DNA of 64,000 bases, from NCBI GenBank assembly GCA_037043015.1, contig CM073324.1:11739013-11803012 (forward strand), read 5' to 3'. This DNA is from Bryum argenteum. Its lineage: Eukaryota > Streptophyta > Bryopsida > Bryales > Bryaceae. Below, piece after piece: positions 25,091-39,500 of this stretch; within the stretch, counting starts at the first letter, position 1, and each line of letters starts with the position of its first letter. Made by a program: the position numbers and the translations under genes. Under the pieces are notes generated by a model, which searched no databases, was not told the origin of the DNA, and saw only the letters and a list, made by a program, of their open reading frames with translations.

Positions 25091-28000
25091 GGAAGTTATA
25101 TATTGATGCAAATATTTGTTGACTATAACATGTGGATCAACTAAATTTTAGTTGCATTCCTATATAAATTTTTAATGGCGTGTATGTTCCCAAATACAAA
25201 CATATATGAAAAGAACCTCCATACTATGATGTATTCCAGTTGATTTATTTTTTGAAGGAAAAATTGCCAAATTTTTGTAAATCTTTCTTTGTGCTAGATT
25301 GGGGTTAGATTTTGGAATCAAAATATACAAGAATAGTGAGAATTGAAATAATTTTCAACTTATATAAGATGTAACTCAATAAAATATTGATTCTATTTCT
25401 CAAAAGATAAATTTAAATAAAAACTCTTTAACTCTCTAAACTCTATAAATTTGGCTACAACCTTTGACATTATAGCTTTTAATTTGAAGGACTGTCATAC
25501 TAAGCCAAAATATACACTTCCTTAACATGATCATTCTTGATAGGCTATGTTGAAATTTAGTATAATTATCTTTTTAATATTTGGCAAAATATATAAACCA
25601 TCTATGGCAATACATATGTAGTATTGATGCTTCCTTTTTACTTTGTTTTAGGCTTCATTTTGCAGCCTTGTTTTTCCTTGCAAGCCTCTTTATACGCCCA
25701 CGAAGACTTTTTTTCCCTCTAACACAATTCTTCTTTCTTCATATCCTTGCCCAATTCCATGTCGCTCTTGCATGCTCGCCCATGATATTCGCTTACGCAC
25801 CTATCACCCAATTTACTAATCGCCATCTACTTGGTCGCCCTCTTGCCCATTAGATATCAGAACCATAAGATATGGGACCCAGACATTCCATACCCCTGAA
25901 CGATTAGCGCCCATGTAGTTCCACAATACTCTTCACATCCAAGCTTCTTATCATGCACTTTTCTATATAGGGAGATTGTTATATTGCCCCCTTATTGCAC
26001 ATTGATTTCTATCTAAAGATGTTGTTTACTTTGTGTGTAACTTCTTTACTATTTACTATTTGACTATTTATTCTTTATGCACTGACCAGTATGCCCCTAT
26101 GGCGTTGCCGCATTCACTTTAATACTTTGACCATTGGGTTTTCCTGTTTTTATGCTATATCTATAATTAGGTCAATTTTAATTTTTGAAAATTTGGGGGT
26201 TGTAATTACATGAAAATTCAATATCCCATGATCCATCCACCCGTTTTGCAATTCAATCAATTTCCAAAACTCTAAAACATAACTTGCTTCTAACAACACC
26301 TCATACAACCCAATCCGATCAGTAGTGCCCAAGATCACATATACCACACGAACCTTACTTCTTCATTCTAAATTATCCTCCTAACACAAGAAATTACAGT
26401 CTTCTCCCCCTACCATTCCACAAACAGCTATACATGTATATGTATGTATATTTGGGCATATCATCAAGGGTAGGTCGAACGGGCATTTTATTCACGCCAG
26501 GCCTACAAGGGTTTGGTGTTCTTATTTATTTATTTACATGTATACATGAATATAAATAACAATGACATGATCGAAACATTTTACCATGATCAACTGAACC
26601 CTAAATAGCACGTCTTCTAATTCCCATGATACAAACCTTCGAACTAATGGAAACAACACTACTTGCTCTCAAACACACACTAATTACTGTACACAAACGA
26701 ATCAAGTTTGGGTGGTTTGCTTATTCCTCCATGCAGCATGTATCATTCAAGGTCCTAGCCTGCTGTCAGAATATTCCATCACATATTCCGAATCCATATC
26801 CTCAATGTTTCAATTTCCGAAGCCATGGATCAAATAGCTCATTGCCAAAAGATGAGTGGATACCCAATGCTTAAGTTTTCTAGCCATGCGAAGATACCAT
26901 CAAAGATATTCCTTACCTCATGTTGCACAATGCTACCAAGTCACTTATGGATTGGATGCTTGACATTTTCCATGTTGCAAACTAATGCCGTGAAGGATGA
27001 TCACACCCATGCCAACTTTCCCGAATATGTTTTGAACTTCTGATAAAGCTTACTTCAAAGATGGAAACTCCTATTTGACCAATTAAGAGTAGAGTTGGCC
27101 AAGTGCGATGGTTTTAGAATGAGACATATAGCCATCATCTTATCCAAATTGGATATATAAGGTATCTTTGATATTCATAAAGCATCTATATATCTTCATG
27201 TATGCAGTCTTGAATGCAAAGCAACTCCTACTCTCTTGCATATGGTCGGTGGTTGTAGTACACAGTAACATGAAAAAATTCCAACACTCCACACAAAAAG
27301 GTGCGTAAGGACGTGCACATATCTTGTCCTATGAACAAATTGTTAATGAGCGTAAAAGCCATGAAGTTGATTGCCAACCATATTTCATAAGTAGTCTAGT
27401 TTTAGTTAATCAAATTGCTAATCAACGTCTTCTTTCAATATGAGCTCAACTTTTGTCCGATCGAGTGTGTAGAATCAAGTACCGTAAAAAATTAGAAATT
27501 ACTAGCCAAGAGGAACAAAAAGTTGGGAAATCGTATTATGAAAAAGAAAAGACAAGAGGAAAGAAAAGTTGGGAAATTATATTCCAAAAAACAAAAGAAC
27601 TCATTTAAAATAATCAATTTCTCGCAGACAAACCTTACTTTTTCAAAAAAATTATATATATTCGTTTGTTGAGGACCATTTACGACATCCCAAGTGAAGT
27701 ACAATATTTTCCTTTTTGCCAAAACACTTTAATCCTCTATTATCCATAGGGGAATTTTTTTTTTTACAAAAACCACCCAATTTTTGGGGATGTGCGACTA
27801 TGAGGGGTGAACAAGCATGAGAGTCGTGCATGACAAGGTAGAGAGTTCTATGGAATACTGGAAGGCACATCCACATTATAAATAGACATCCATATATGTA
27901 GATGTATATTCTCGTGGATTCAAGCATTGTTCCAATGAAACGTGGCTGAGGAAAGGGGCGAATGCTAAGTTAGCCATCCAAATGTCTCGCTCTCATTTGG

Positions 28001-29400
28001 ACCACAACAATCCCTTTCCATCCCTTCCATTTGGGTGTTTTTTCCTGTAGAGAAACACTGTAGTGTATAATCATCAGCATCATCAGCATAGGATAAGTTG
28101 GTATCCACCCACAATGGTGGGGGAGCTCATTTTTTTAGCTTTTTGTCTACTTGAAAGTGTTTGGGTCGTTACGGCATCTGATCTTCCTAGCTAGCTTTTT
28201 GTGTCGCAAAGAAATCGCAAAAACTAACACTAAAACATCCCCATCAAAGACACAAAGCGATACGTGTTCTAAAGTTGTCCACCTTCTATAATGTATGTAC
28301 AGGCACTTTCTAAAAGTAGCTAGAGAAGGACATGTTTCCCAAAAAGTGAGAACTAACCCCTATTGTAATGTCTATAGCTTGAGGTCATTTGGTGTCATGT
28401 TTATGATGGTTTTTACGTTACCCTTGTTTTGTTTGTTGTCCTACTTAAAAAAGAAAGAGATTTGATCTTTCATTGTATTCAAGATGTATATATAATAATT
28501 GGTCTGATGTTAGAGCACTGGAGTTTTAACAATAGCAAAATCTAAGCAAAGTGGGTTATATGACGGATTTGCCAAATTCTATTGTTGAGTCAACATTGAC
28601 AAAGACATGAGCTCTTGGTGTTATGTGTGATCTAGCTTTGTTCTTAGGAAGCTATAAGTTTCAATTATCCATGAAGAACATTTTACTTATTCAATGCAAT
28701 CTTCCTGTCAAATGACTATTCTTGGTAGAGCCAATCAACAACACAAACACATAGTTGTAAAAAAGAATGCTTGGAATCTTTCACATTGTTTGTAGTGTAT
28801 AGACGTTCAACCTATTTTTATATTTCTTACTAATATTTCTTCATAACTCTAATCTTGAAATGATTTATGTGTTCCAAAACAATAAAATAAAACTAAAAAC
28901 TATTTTTAGGTAAGATCTTACTCCAACTTCCTCCTTTTCTGCAATACAACGCACCCTCTCATTTGAGGTGGAATCCACATAGGCGCCAACGGAAGAGGCA
29001 ACACAAGCTAGGGTTGCGAATAGGCATGACGCAACTAGCTCAGCCTGCCTATCCCCAGTTGCCAGACGAGCACTCGGAAACAAGAGAAAAAAGTGGCCAT
29101 CTAGAAATTCGAAACCGTGGAAGAATGGCGGGGGAGGCATGCCGCCTTGTTGAAGTCATAATTCACCACCCTATAGGAGAGGTTTGGTGGCGTAGATATT
29201 ATGTTTATTGCTAGTGACCACGTTTGGTTGGCCTCCCTAGGAATCCATGCACACACGTTTCATTTTTCACATGGAGATATGCAGAAACTCAAACACAAAG
29301 GCCAATCTTTGACAATAGAAAAGGCATGTGAAAAAATATTGGATTGCAGATCCGAACGGTGGAGATTATGCCTCGGTACCTCTCCTACATGCTCAGAAAA
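25091..29400. other. Gene-poor AT-rich DNA
   Basis: No coding sequence, RNA gene or transposon is supportable. Open frames of 60-90 codons (25581-25853, 26626-27043, 27492-27927, 28865-29214) are low-complexity or overlap antisense. A small CATCAG repeat occurs at about 28075-28090. Confidence 0.55.
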
Positions 29401-29429
29401 GAAAACTTGAAAAAAAAAAGTAAAATCTC

Positions 29430-29693
29430 AAATCATGGTGATTTTTCAAAGTTTCAGTTGATTTTGGGCAGATTTTGAGAATAAGTGAGCATATACCACA
29501 ATTTGGACAGTTTTCAAATAGTGTTATCAAACTTTGACAGTAACTATCTCCTAGAGTATGAGGAATTTTGAAGCATGAAATAACTTCCTAGAAAGGTACG
29601 GAAAAACTCTACAATCATACTATCTATATTTAGTAACTTCGAGGCTGACCGGAGTCCAAATGTCACGTTTTTGGGTTTCACTCTCCTTTAGGG
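29430..29693. repeat. Dispersed repeat fragment ending at TTAA
   Basis: The stretch 29430-29530 resembles 63890-64000: both contain GATTTTGGGC, then GAGAATAAGTGAGCATATAC-like, then TTTGGRCAGTTTT and TTTCRAATAGT blocks. Downstream, at 29685-29697, lies CTTTAGGGGG followed by TTAA, similar to the 3' terminus of the TTAA-flanked element family in this window. No matching left terminus was found. The stretch from here to 30988 holds no supported gene; it includes three copies of ACATGACCC-like units near 29806-29830 and a short (TTG) run near 29906. Confidence 0.4.
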
Positions 29694-30988
29694 GGTTAAT
29701 AAGCAGGTGGACGGGAACTAATGGCTGTCAACTGCTTTTGACTTTTGCTTTAGAAGCTATGCACAATGTGGAGAGCTTGGGACTCGTGCCCTCTATCACA
29801 ATACCCACATGACCCACATGACCCACATGCCACCCTGGCTGGCTCGAGCCTCAAACACCAAAGACCCGTCTTGTTTTGATTGCCCTCATGTTCATATTTC
29901 CCTTGTGTTGTTGTTGTTGTTGGTACCTGCTGCAGCTACATAGCAAATTCCTACCTCCCCATATTCTTATGTGGAAGGTTCCAAATTACACATGATGCTT
30001 GCTTTCAATAACATATCAATCACACTTGTTATGTGGTGCTTGGATTGACCCTGAAATGGTTCCAAGGGTCTTTAATTAATATATACAACTTATACAAGAG
30101 CTAACATTTTGATTCGATTTCATCTTAAGTTCTCTTATTAGTCAAAATTGAATCTTATGGGCTACTTAACTATAGTATAAAGAGGGCCGAAGAAAGTGTA
30201 AAGTGATAAGCATTGTGTTTACTCAAACCGTAATTTTACAAGTAGTCTAAGAATGTATATGATGTTTTCTTGTCATATCGATGTTCCTCCATATTGAGGT
30301 TCTTCATTGTGAAATATTCATGGTAGAAAGATGAAAAATTTGGGTGAATAGTTAAATTCATAGGAAATGCTACAATTTTTTTTATCGAAATGGTCATTTC
30401 ATTACAATCTATGGTAGTAATCAGAGTGCATAAATTTTGAAATTCAAGCTTGACTTGTTACTTGAGTGTTCTATCCAAGCTGACGCAGAGTGTGTGGTAA
30501 TCTTGAAGCATAGATTGCCCTGCAGTGAAAAATGAATGGGGAGCAAGTAATGGTAGTTAGTGGCAGCAGCAAAGCTTTGAATTGGTACTTTTGGGGGTTG
30601 GAATGCTAGGGTTTCCCTACTAATGATTGGGTTAGGTCTGTTTCCAGCTCACTGTAAGGCAGGCATGCAGCCAGCCGCTGCCTCACTCGTCCTCCTCAAT
30701 CGTGGGGGAAGGCTTTTTGGAATGTAGCAAGCTAACCTTTTATGACTAGCCTCAAGCTTGACTAGCTGGTGTCTACTAACATACTGTATGTCTACTACTG
30801 CCCCAAGACTACCGTTCAAGTTTTGAAATACTAACATTAAAAATTATGGGTAGTGTAGTCACACTATATGATTAGGGTTTGCTGTAATTTTTTCCCTTTT
30901 GATGTATATTTTTACTGAGCAAACAACTAGAAGAAGAAGAGAAACTTCAACTTGTTTAGAGGTCCGCGCGAATAGTTCAACAGCAAAG

Positions 30989-31329
30989 TGAAACGGGCAG
31001 CCCAAAATTGGATCACAACATCTTTTGGACTTGGGCATCATGAATAGTGCACTTTTTGAACAAGGGCATCATGAATGCACCAATCAATGATGAGCTTGCA
31101 ACCTCCTACAAGGTTATGTACAACCCCAACCTCGCTACCACAATCCTTTCAAAGCACAAAATCACTCATACAAATTGTGATTTGAATTGTAAAATTTCAC
31201 TTTTTGAATGCATCACAAGAAGGTGACCAGTTTGACATCAAAATATAAGTGAAAAGTTGAGTACAGTGAGAGCTACAGAGAAGATTCTGTTGGAAGGTGA
31301 CCCCTCGGGTCACCTTGGGTGTTTAAGGG
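30989..31329 (-). mobile_element. TTAA-flanked non-autonomous element, copy E (one end lost)
   Basis: This is the reverse-orientation relative of the elements at 45361-45722 and 47210-47570, sharing most of its length. The intact end reads GGGTGTTTAAGGG followed by TTAA (31330-31333). Next to it, at 31294-31316, is a perfect hairpin with stem AAGGTGACCC and loop CTC. The other terminus, about 20 bp, has been replaced by unrelated sequence before GTGAAACGGG at 30989. Confidence 0.8.
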
Positions 31330-31333
31330 TTAA

Positions 31334-33249
31334 GGCTAGGCCTCCAACTTACAAGAGTAGTATGTTGATCATGTGGAGAGATTTCTATGTTTAACGTGAG
31401 GATTATGTAAGAATATTTCTCAACACTTTGAAATTTTAACATCCAACTACAAATTGATAATGATAACAAAAATTTACAACATGCCTATAGTTGGACAAAT
31501 TTTTTGATAGTTGTTTTCTAATTTTCTAGTTGTTGTTAGTAGGACATCAAGTTGTTAATCTTCACAAGTCCTAGAGGAAGGAAGCTAGGCATCAAGACTT
31601 TGTGAAATCAAGTAACACTGGGGGAGTTCGGACATCGAACATCGTTAAAAAGTGAAGTGAGAGGACCACAACCCAACCTTTAAAATACCAATTGCGAAAC
31701 ATCTATAGTAATGACTATTGAAGTGACTCTGCACGAGCGAGAGAGACTAGGCTAGGCCTTCGAATCCCTTCCTTCTGAAATTTTAAAGGCGTTGCCGATT
31801 GATCAAACACACTACTTGTATCAGAATACAAGAAAGACACGCTTTCAACTAGAAGGAGTTCCCATAGAGAATATTCACATCCACGATACATGAGATATAG
31901 ACACCTAAAAAGCCCCTGGGGCTCCTATGGGCATTATAGGATAAAGAAATTGCCAACTAAACTCTCATACCTCACATGATGCAGTATCATCCTCCCAAAA
32001 CTAAGTAATATTTGACACTTCGCATATGAAACAATAAGGTCATGAATAAGTTTCTCATACACTAATTACAACATAGATGTGTGTCCCGATAACAAAAGCA
32101 CTGTAGTTCACATATTGAGTAAAAGGCCCACTCCAACACCCCATCCAATGTCATCTAGCCAAGTCAAAGTGATCACCATGCCTCCAATTCAATCCACAAA
32201 AATTAAAAAACTCATAAAAATCACCACAAGCACTTCATTGCATGTGTTTGTTTCTCAAACGCGGAAACACTACTGCATGGGCCGACTCTACTCTTTTTGT
32301 TTGTGTGGTTGGCTGGGCGGCTTCTCCCCCAGCCAGTCAGGTCAGAGAGAGATCCATAGCAACAGTATTTTAACTGAAATTCTTCTTCTTCCCCTTCCCC
32401 AAAGAGACTACATCGATAGATGGAGCCACCAGATAGGTCTCGTGTGAGATGTCATGGAATATGCTCAACATGCCTTCCCTTCCCCCACAAAGATATTTTC
32501 TCCCTTACACTTCTTCCACCGAACCATTACAGTCTGTCAATATGTTGGCTTTTGTTGCGTTCAAAGTTACGTAAACACCTACCGCAGAAATCCCCGTTCA
32601 GGTTATGGCCTGTAATCACTGGTTACGAGGTATTTCCCACCCAACCGGGGATTACGGGAAATTCAACCACAGAACCACTTCTCATTCAATTCCTTGATGA
32701 TTTCTCGTTAATCAGGCAGCGTTTACGTCGAACAATCACCGCCTCCTCGGATGATATGAAAATAAATCTCCCTCTTCGTGATTGAAAGATTTATTTCCAT
32801 ATCACCCTCGTTGTGGGTGATTGCCCTATACAAAGTGTGCATCGTGAAAGTCAAATTTATGTTCTTGTTGGTCTTGTGCAATCACAAGAAACAATAGGAG
32901 TTTAGTCAAAGGGACAATTGGTGTTTACCAAGTGCTTGTTCTTGTTATGATGATGTAAGTGGATTAGTACATGTACTTCCTGTGTATCTTTTTGCATTTT
33001 TACCAAGTAGTATTTGTTTAGGTGAAACTTTGGAGGTGAAAAGTTGTCGGTGTGTACATAGGTTTACACTAAGATCATAGAGTGGAAAGAGAAGGTTTGT
33101 AAGGACTCGGATACATTGATTTGAACATGATTAGTCTATGACGAAGATTGAAGCAATAAAATAAACAATTCTACTAGATTGTCGTACGTCTTTTACACTA
33201 CCTAAAGATAGTAAAATCAATTTCATATGCTATATATTTTAAAGTCCAA
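31334..33249. other. Intergenic DNA without a recognised gene
   Basis: Open frames at 32079-32447 and 32420-32785 overlap in different frames and show no conserved motif. The 32.3-32.8 kb part is less AT-rich than its neighbourhood and might be an old gene fragment, but nothing in it is recognisable. Confidence 0.5.
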
Positions 33250-34320
33250 CAAGGTAGCATCAAGGTTGAATTCCCTATCTTATGGGTTCCACATGCAAAA
33301 ATTTAAATGTTCCTTATGCATGTTGAATTGCTTCAAATAAGACCCTTGTTGTGTCAAACTATACACGAGAAGGTGGCATTGAAGCAATATACCCATTCTC
33401 ATTCAGATAACATCCTTATTCCGTCAAACGAAGTAAAAGAAGGTGGCATCAATGCAACATACTTTGTCAAGATGCAAGATACCATATCTCATGTAAACAA
33501 TGTGCTTTGCCGTGTAAGAAGTTAGAATACACGTAAAATTACATGTCTTATTCAAACAACACAAGGATTATATAAGAAGGTAGTATTAATGCAAGATATT
33601 GTATCTCATTCAAATAAGAAGCTTATAGTGTTTACCAAAGTACAGGAAGGCATGAAGTCAAAATACCTCGTCCCATCCTCAAAACAAGCTTATTGTGTTG
33701 GGAGAAGTACAAGAAGTCGGCATCAAAGCAAGATACCACGTCTCACCTAGATAACATGCTGACCCGTCTCACTCAGACAACGTGCTGATGGTATCAAATA
33801 GAGTACGAGATGGTAGCATCAAAGCAAAATACCTCATCTCATCAATTCACTTGTACAAATGTTGGAGTCATGTGCAACAAACTTATTGTGTTGGGAGAAG
33901 TACAAGAAGTTGGCATCAAAGCAAGATACCACGTCTCACCTAGATAACATGCTGACCACGTCTCACCCAGATAACGTGCCGATGGTATCAAATAGGGTAC
34001 GAGAAGGTAGCATCAAGGCAAAATACCTTATTTCATCAATTCACTTGTACAAATGTTGGGGTCGGTTGCAACAAGCTTATTGTGTCGGGAGAAGTAGAAG
34101 AAGTCGGCATCAAGGCAAGATACCACGTCGCACCCAGATAACATGTTGATCGTATCAAATAGAGTACGAGAAGGCAACATCAAGGCAAAACACCTTACCT
34201 CATTAGTTCACTCAAGAAGGCAGCATCAAGGCAAAACACCTTACCTCATTAGTTCACTCAAGAAGGCAGCATCAAGACAAAACACCTTACCTCATTAATT
34301 CACTCGTACAAATGTTAGGA
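33250..34320. repeat. Satellite-like array: ~46-bp units in a 193-bp higher-order repeat
   Basis: The array is built from a unit around GGYAGCATCAARGCAARATAC followed by a CTCAT-like end. Three higher-order copies begin at about 33691, 33884 and 34078 with TATTGTGTTGGGAGAAGTA (period 193-194 bp). The right end shows three nearly identical 46-bp units at 34171, 34217 and 34263. Units become more diverged toward the left (33250-33660). Open frames inside are by-products of the repeat. Confidence 0.85.
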
Positions 34321-34451
34321 TCAGGTGCATAATTGCCAACATCCCCAAATTCTCGATTGAACCGTAAATTATTGAAGGTTTTTTTTGAACCCATCCAAAA
34401 ACCAAAGAACTATACTTGAGACTAAGCTTCATAAAAATAATCCATACTTAA

Positions 34452-35424
34452 CCCCTAAACGCCCAAGCCTATTTTTAGCAGAAAAGCACATTTCCATAGA
34501 AATCGTCATAGATGAAAATCAACAGAAGCTATTAAGATCTCAACCGTACAAACTTGTAATAGACTTATCGAAGATCACGTGGACCAAAATTTGAGTCATG
34601 AGGCCTTATAGATCGGGAGATCATATCATATTAATATAAAAAAAAACTGCAAAATTTCATCATTTTCACTTTGAGGTGGAAATGCTACCAATATACCTAT
34701 TGCAATGAAAAAATCACCAACTAAAAAGATGTTCACCTTCATCTTAATAAATCCTTTACCCAACAAAAATTCATCAAAAAAATTTCTTGGCTCAAATAAA
34801 AGCCATGCAATGGTAAAAACTACCGAACATTTTACAAAGGAAAAATAGTCCAAAACTAGACCCTTTGCATTCAATTTCATGCCTTATCTTCAAAACATCT
34901 TCGATCTTGTTAAGGTTTCTACCACTTAGACTAGACTCTAATTGGAGGCCATCCCAAAAAATTAAGTTGAAATCCAACGATGGATGAGGGAGATATAGCT
35001 CCTCAAATATCATCCATTTTCTCACTTTTTCTGTTGACAAAACATCATTGCAAACCCAATAGCAAAATCATTTGGATCAAAAAACTTCTCACTACAAAGT
35101 TGTTAAGAATCACCTTAAGATCATGACCATGAAAAAAAAAATCATGAAAAACTATTTTTAGTTTCACATAATTGGCTTGCAATGGTAATACATGCCCCAT
35201 GCTTGGAAACCCAAAAACAAGTGTTGTTTTCACTAAAGTGCATTCCATTAATTCATACTTTACTTTATGGGCTTGAAAATTTTACAACACAAACTAGACT
35301 TGATTTGGAACATAATCCAAGTGATTTTATCCAAAACGGACCTCGGATGAAGAAGATATGGCTCTTCAAAGTTTCTGATGTACATCCAAAATGTCGTTTT
35401 TCGACATCGTGGGCGTTTAAGGGG
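34452..35424 (+). mobile_element. TTAA-flanked non-autonomous element, copy G (973 bp)
   Basis: The left end is TTAA (34448-34451) followed by CCCCTAAACGCCC. The right end is GGGCGTTTAAGGGG at 35411-35424, the inverted complement with one extra T, followed by TAAT, a probable decayed TTAA. A hairpin with stem ATGTCG and loop TTTTT (35391-35407) adjoins the right terminus. The interior contains no transposase. It shows an imperfect internal direct repeat of about 360 bp (for example GATATAGCTCCTCAAA near 34990 against GATATGGCTCTTCAAA near 35355). Confidence 0.75.
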
Positions 35425-36593
35425 TAATACAAAATATCTGATACTTAGTAAAATTCTATCGACCAAAAGTTTAGTTAACTCTCATGTGATTGGTGAGTCA
35501 ACCAAGATGAAATAACACAAAGGAAGTAGATTTTGCATGGGGCATGACTAGAGCATGAAAACATTTAGGGTGTCACGAGGCATGCTTGGCAAGGCAAACA
35601 CACACCTTTCGCCTGGCTGCCCGGAGGTAGGGTCTAAGGCCCAAGAATTTAGGGCACACCAAAGAATTGAGAGGATAGGCATGGAAAAGGTGAATATTCC
35701 GCACACATATACTGTACTCCTACACCTAAGTATACACCATGGGGTATGTACCCATGGCATGCATCGATGCCCATGCCCCATCACCCTGTTCTCTCGTCGC
35801 TCCATTAGTACTGCTCTCCAGCTCTCAAGCTGGGGTTTCTGAGTTTTTGCAGCCTTCTCTCTGGACGCGCCTCGAGTGCCCGACATCGCCACCTTGCCGC
35901 TGGATTTTCTTCGCCTGCTCTCGTATCCCGATGGCGTAGCTCTTTTCCCGAACAAATTTGGGCCAGAATCCGCTCTAGATTGATTCGGGCAACGCCTCCT
36001 TCTTGCTTCTTTTCCCCTCCCTTTTCCATTGCTCGCTCTGCTATAAATTGAGGCGAATCGGCGCGCATTTAGTGATCGAGCAAACGAGACTTCTGCTTTT
36101 AGTTTTGTTGACGGCTTTTCGTTGGATTCGTACTTGTCGCAATCCTCATCTCCAATTCGATACTATAACTCGTTGCATCTGACGAGTTTTATTATATTTC
36201 TGTAACAATACGTAATTGTAGAGAATTCGTGAGGTGAGATTTTTCAAGAATGCAAATACCCGCTGAATGGTGCAGTGTGCACAGAAGCTCGGAGCGCGAG
36301 GGTTTTGAGAACGAGTGTTAGTGGCTGCATTACTCGTAGAATGCTTCTGTCTTGTGGGAATAGGCACATTATGCGCGACCTACAAGAAAATGTGTGTGGC
36401 GGAGTTTGTAGTGAGAGATGAGATAAGGTGGAAGTTGTAGTGCGGGGATGAGGTTCGACCGGAGGTAGGAGAGTGAAATGTAGCTTAGTTGGAGCTACAG
36501 CCAAGTTTTTTCGGTAGTGAAAGTAGCGAGGACTCGTTTTGTTGTATTGTCGGAGTTTTTGTGTGGAATAAGATCTGCTTCGAACAACGACGT
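35425..36593 (+). promoter_or_regulatory. Upstream region and 5' leader of the paladin-like gene
   Basis: From about 35760 the composition becomes richer in GC and pyrimidines (CT-rich at 35800-36020), typical of a plant promoter/leader. Overlapping antisense frames at 35548-36068 are not credible genes. A GAG followed by GTGAGATTTTT near 36230-36245 could be the donor of a 5' UTR intron, but I could not place the acceptor. Confidence 0.4.
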
Positions 36594-39500
36594 ATGGTAA
36601 TTCAATGCAACATGGCCGCATCACGAGAACCAGAGGATGTTATCATCGCCAGAAACGGTTCAGTGCTTGGCAAGAAAACAATCCTGAAGAGTGATCATTT
36701 TCCTGGTTGTCAGAACAAGCGTTTACTGCCTCACGTGGAAGGAGCTCCCAATTACAGACAGGTAGATTTCACTGATCATATGGCCGTGCAAGTGCAGCTA
36801 GACACAAGAGTTTTGGCCTCTTACTTGTAGTAATCAACTCAACTTGTTGTTTGAAAAATGCGCATTGCTGTACTTTCATCAGTGTGCACGCCTCCTGCGC
36901 GTATGAGTAAACTCGGAGATACCAGAATCTACCAACTTATCTCGTTGAATTTTTAATAACTATGAACGGGCCGCCTACCAACTTACCTCATGAGATATCT
37001 GAAAGTTAATAGCAGGCCGTCTTTGTCTGTTCATAAGATTTATTGCAACGAATTGCTGGCGGCATACTTGGAGGTGCACTCAAGACACGTGACTTAGAAA
37101 CTGAAAAAATTTGCGAAAACAGTACTTTTGTTGTTTCAGAGCGCGTAAACTTTCTGCGATTTGAGATCGCACCTCTCATCTCGTGCACGTTTGATTTTTC
37201 AGGTGGAAAATAAGCCTGTCTACGGCGTGGCTATTCCAACTGTTGATGGCATACGCAGAGTTCTAGAGCTGATTGGAGCCAGTAAGTATGGGTGCCAACG
37301 CGTCTTGTGGCACAACTTGCGAGAGGAGCCGGTATGTCTTCCTAGCTGCTTGTTTTCATGACTACCGAAAATGAACAATCGATCTTGACTTAAACTGTCT
37401 TTTTACTGTCTTAAAAGTTTAATTCCTTGCTTCCGATTTTGTGATTTTATGAAAAGTTTAGCTTGTCAATTTGGGAGGCTTAGACTGTCTTGATGGCCCT
37501 AACATCGTCGGCTGGTCATTTCTCAGGTTATATATGTTAACGGTCGTCCATTCGTCTTGCGAGAGGTGGAGCGGCCTTTTACCAATCTGGAGTATACCGT
37601 AAGCTCTCATAACGATAACTTATCGTTTGGAAAGATCTGGTGACATTGTAGCCGTGATCTGATGTAGTTGGCTGCATACTTTGATGATCATAATGGTTAG
37701 GATGTTTTAGGTCAAGAGCGCATATTAAGCACCTGATTTCTTCATTTTAATGAGCACTTGATTTCTTCCTAAGTCATTCGTTTTGTAGTTTCTATTATAA
37801 TTCGATTATATGCTCAATACATCCTTTGTAGTCCTTGATTTTGGGCATCGTTAGATTCAGACGCGTCACTATGGTAGTATCTGTAGCCGTGTCGCATCAA
37901 CTTTATGATAGAGTATAATCACTATGGATTGGTTCGGTTTAGACTATTTATCTCTATCACCGTCTCAATCAACTATCGCTGCAGTTCTCCTAGGGACAAG
38001 AACGCCTTGGGAGTTCCTGCAAGTATTTGTTATGCTAGTGCACCTGTGGAGCCTCATTATGATGGTAAACAATAATCTCCGAAAGTTTGAGAAGAGGCTG
38101 GAGTGATAGCTTTCAATAACATGTATTTCCAAGGCTGACAAAGACTAATTCTTTTGTTAATATCAGGGAATCAACAGGCAAAGAGTTGAGCAGATGGAAG
38201 CTCGGCTGAAGGAGGACGTACTTCAGGAAGCTACCAAGTATGTTAATCTCTCCCTAGATCTTCCGTATAATTGTTTCGACTTCCAGTTTTTGTGACGAAT
38301 GAGATCCAGATGTTTTGGTTAATATGTTACAGAAGAACGTTCTCATGATTACTTTCCTCGGGTTGTTCTTGTGCATATATGTAATAGAGCAGTGCATCTG
38401 AGGACTTGTTTGTGGTCATTTTCTAGTGAAGAATCTAGTCCAAGTTAACGACCTTTATTTATCGTGGGAGCGTAATTGGTTCTTTTACATGACACAGGTT
38501 TGCAAATAAGATCATGGTCAGTGACGAGCTTCCAGACGGCCAGATGATAGACCAATGGGAGCCAGTTGGTCCAAACTCCATACAAACACCCTATGAGGTA
38601 TCTTTTGCAGTCATGTGGATCCCAAGGTCCGCTTTGAAATTCTTTCAGTAGTGGCATCATTAAGACTCGGAGCTTACGGAGATGGTGTTTGCAGGTGTAT
38701 GAAAGTTTGCAGGCAGAAGGTTACTGTGTTGATTATGAACGTATTCCCATAACGGATGAGAAGTCACCGAAGGAGCGGGACTTCGACTCTCTAGTAAGTG
38801 CACTCCGGTAGCACCTGCTTCGATGTGAAGTTTTGAATGTTGGATGTATCGTATGGTATTATCTTTCTATCTTTGCATGAACACCCTTTGACCGATTGTT
38901 GTGGCTTCAGGTCCAGCGTCTTTCACAGGTTGAACTTGGAACCAAGCTGGTCTTTAACTGCCAAATGGGCCGCGGTCGCACTACCACCGGCATGGTTATT
39001 GCTACTTTGATCCATCTTCGGCGACAGGGGGCTTCAGGTATTACAAAAACCATCATGGCTCGCTTAATAACGATCCAATATTTTGTTCATGAATCATGAT
39101 TAGGTCCTTCTTCTTTTCTGCTCGTGAGCTTATACAGTGATAGCTGCTTGGCTGGGTAGGGATAGTTTTGATTAGCGCGGAGCTTGCATATGATGGTCAG
39201 TCCTTCCTTCACCGGAAGGATGTGAAGGGTAGCTAGATAAGCTGTTGATTTAACATGCATTGATGACATTGCAGGACTACCACGTTCAAGTTCAATGGGA
39301 ATGATTCATGAGGCAAGAGATGAAATGCTGTACGACGTGCCGGATACTGAAGAGGCTCTGAGAAGGGGAGAGTATACAGTAATCCGCAGTCTTGTTCGCG
39401 TTCTAGAGGTGAGCATGTGTTCGAAAGATCAGTGCACTTTCCCTTATTAGCTCCCTCATCAGGCCATTAGCGGTGTAGCGTGTAAGTTCAGACATCTCCG

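Noticed and set aside
32079..32785. Two overlapping frames of ~120 residues
   Set aside because: They are in different frames, without recognised motifs or a splice arrangement joining them.
35548..36068. Arg/Ser-rich antisense frames upstream of the paladin-like gene
   Set aside because: They overlap each other in several frames, lack motifs and sit in a GC-rich leader.
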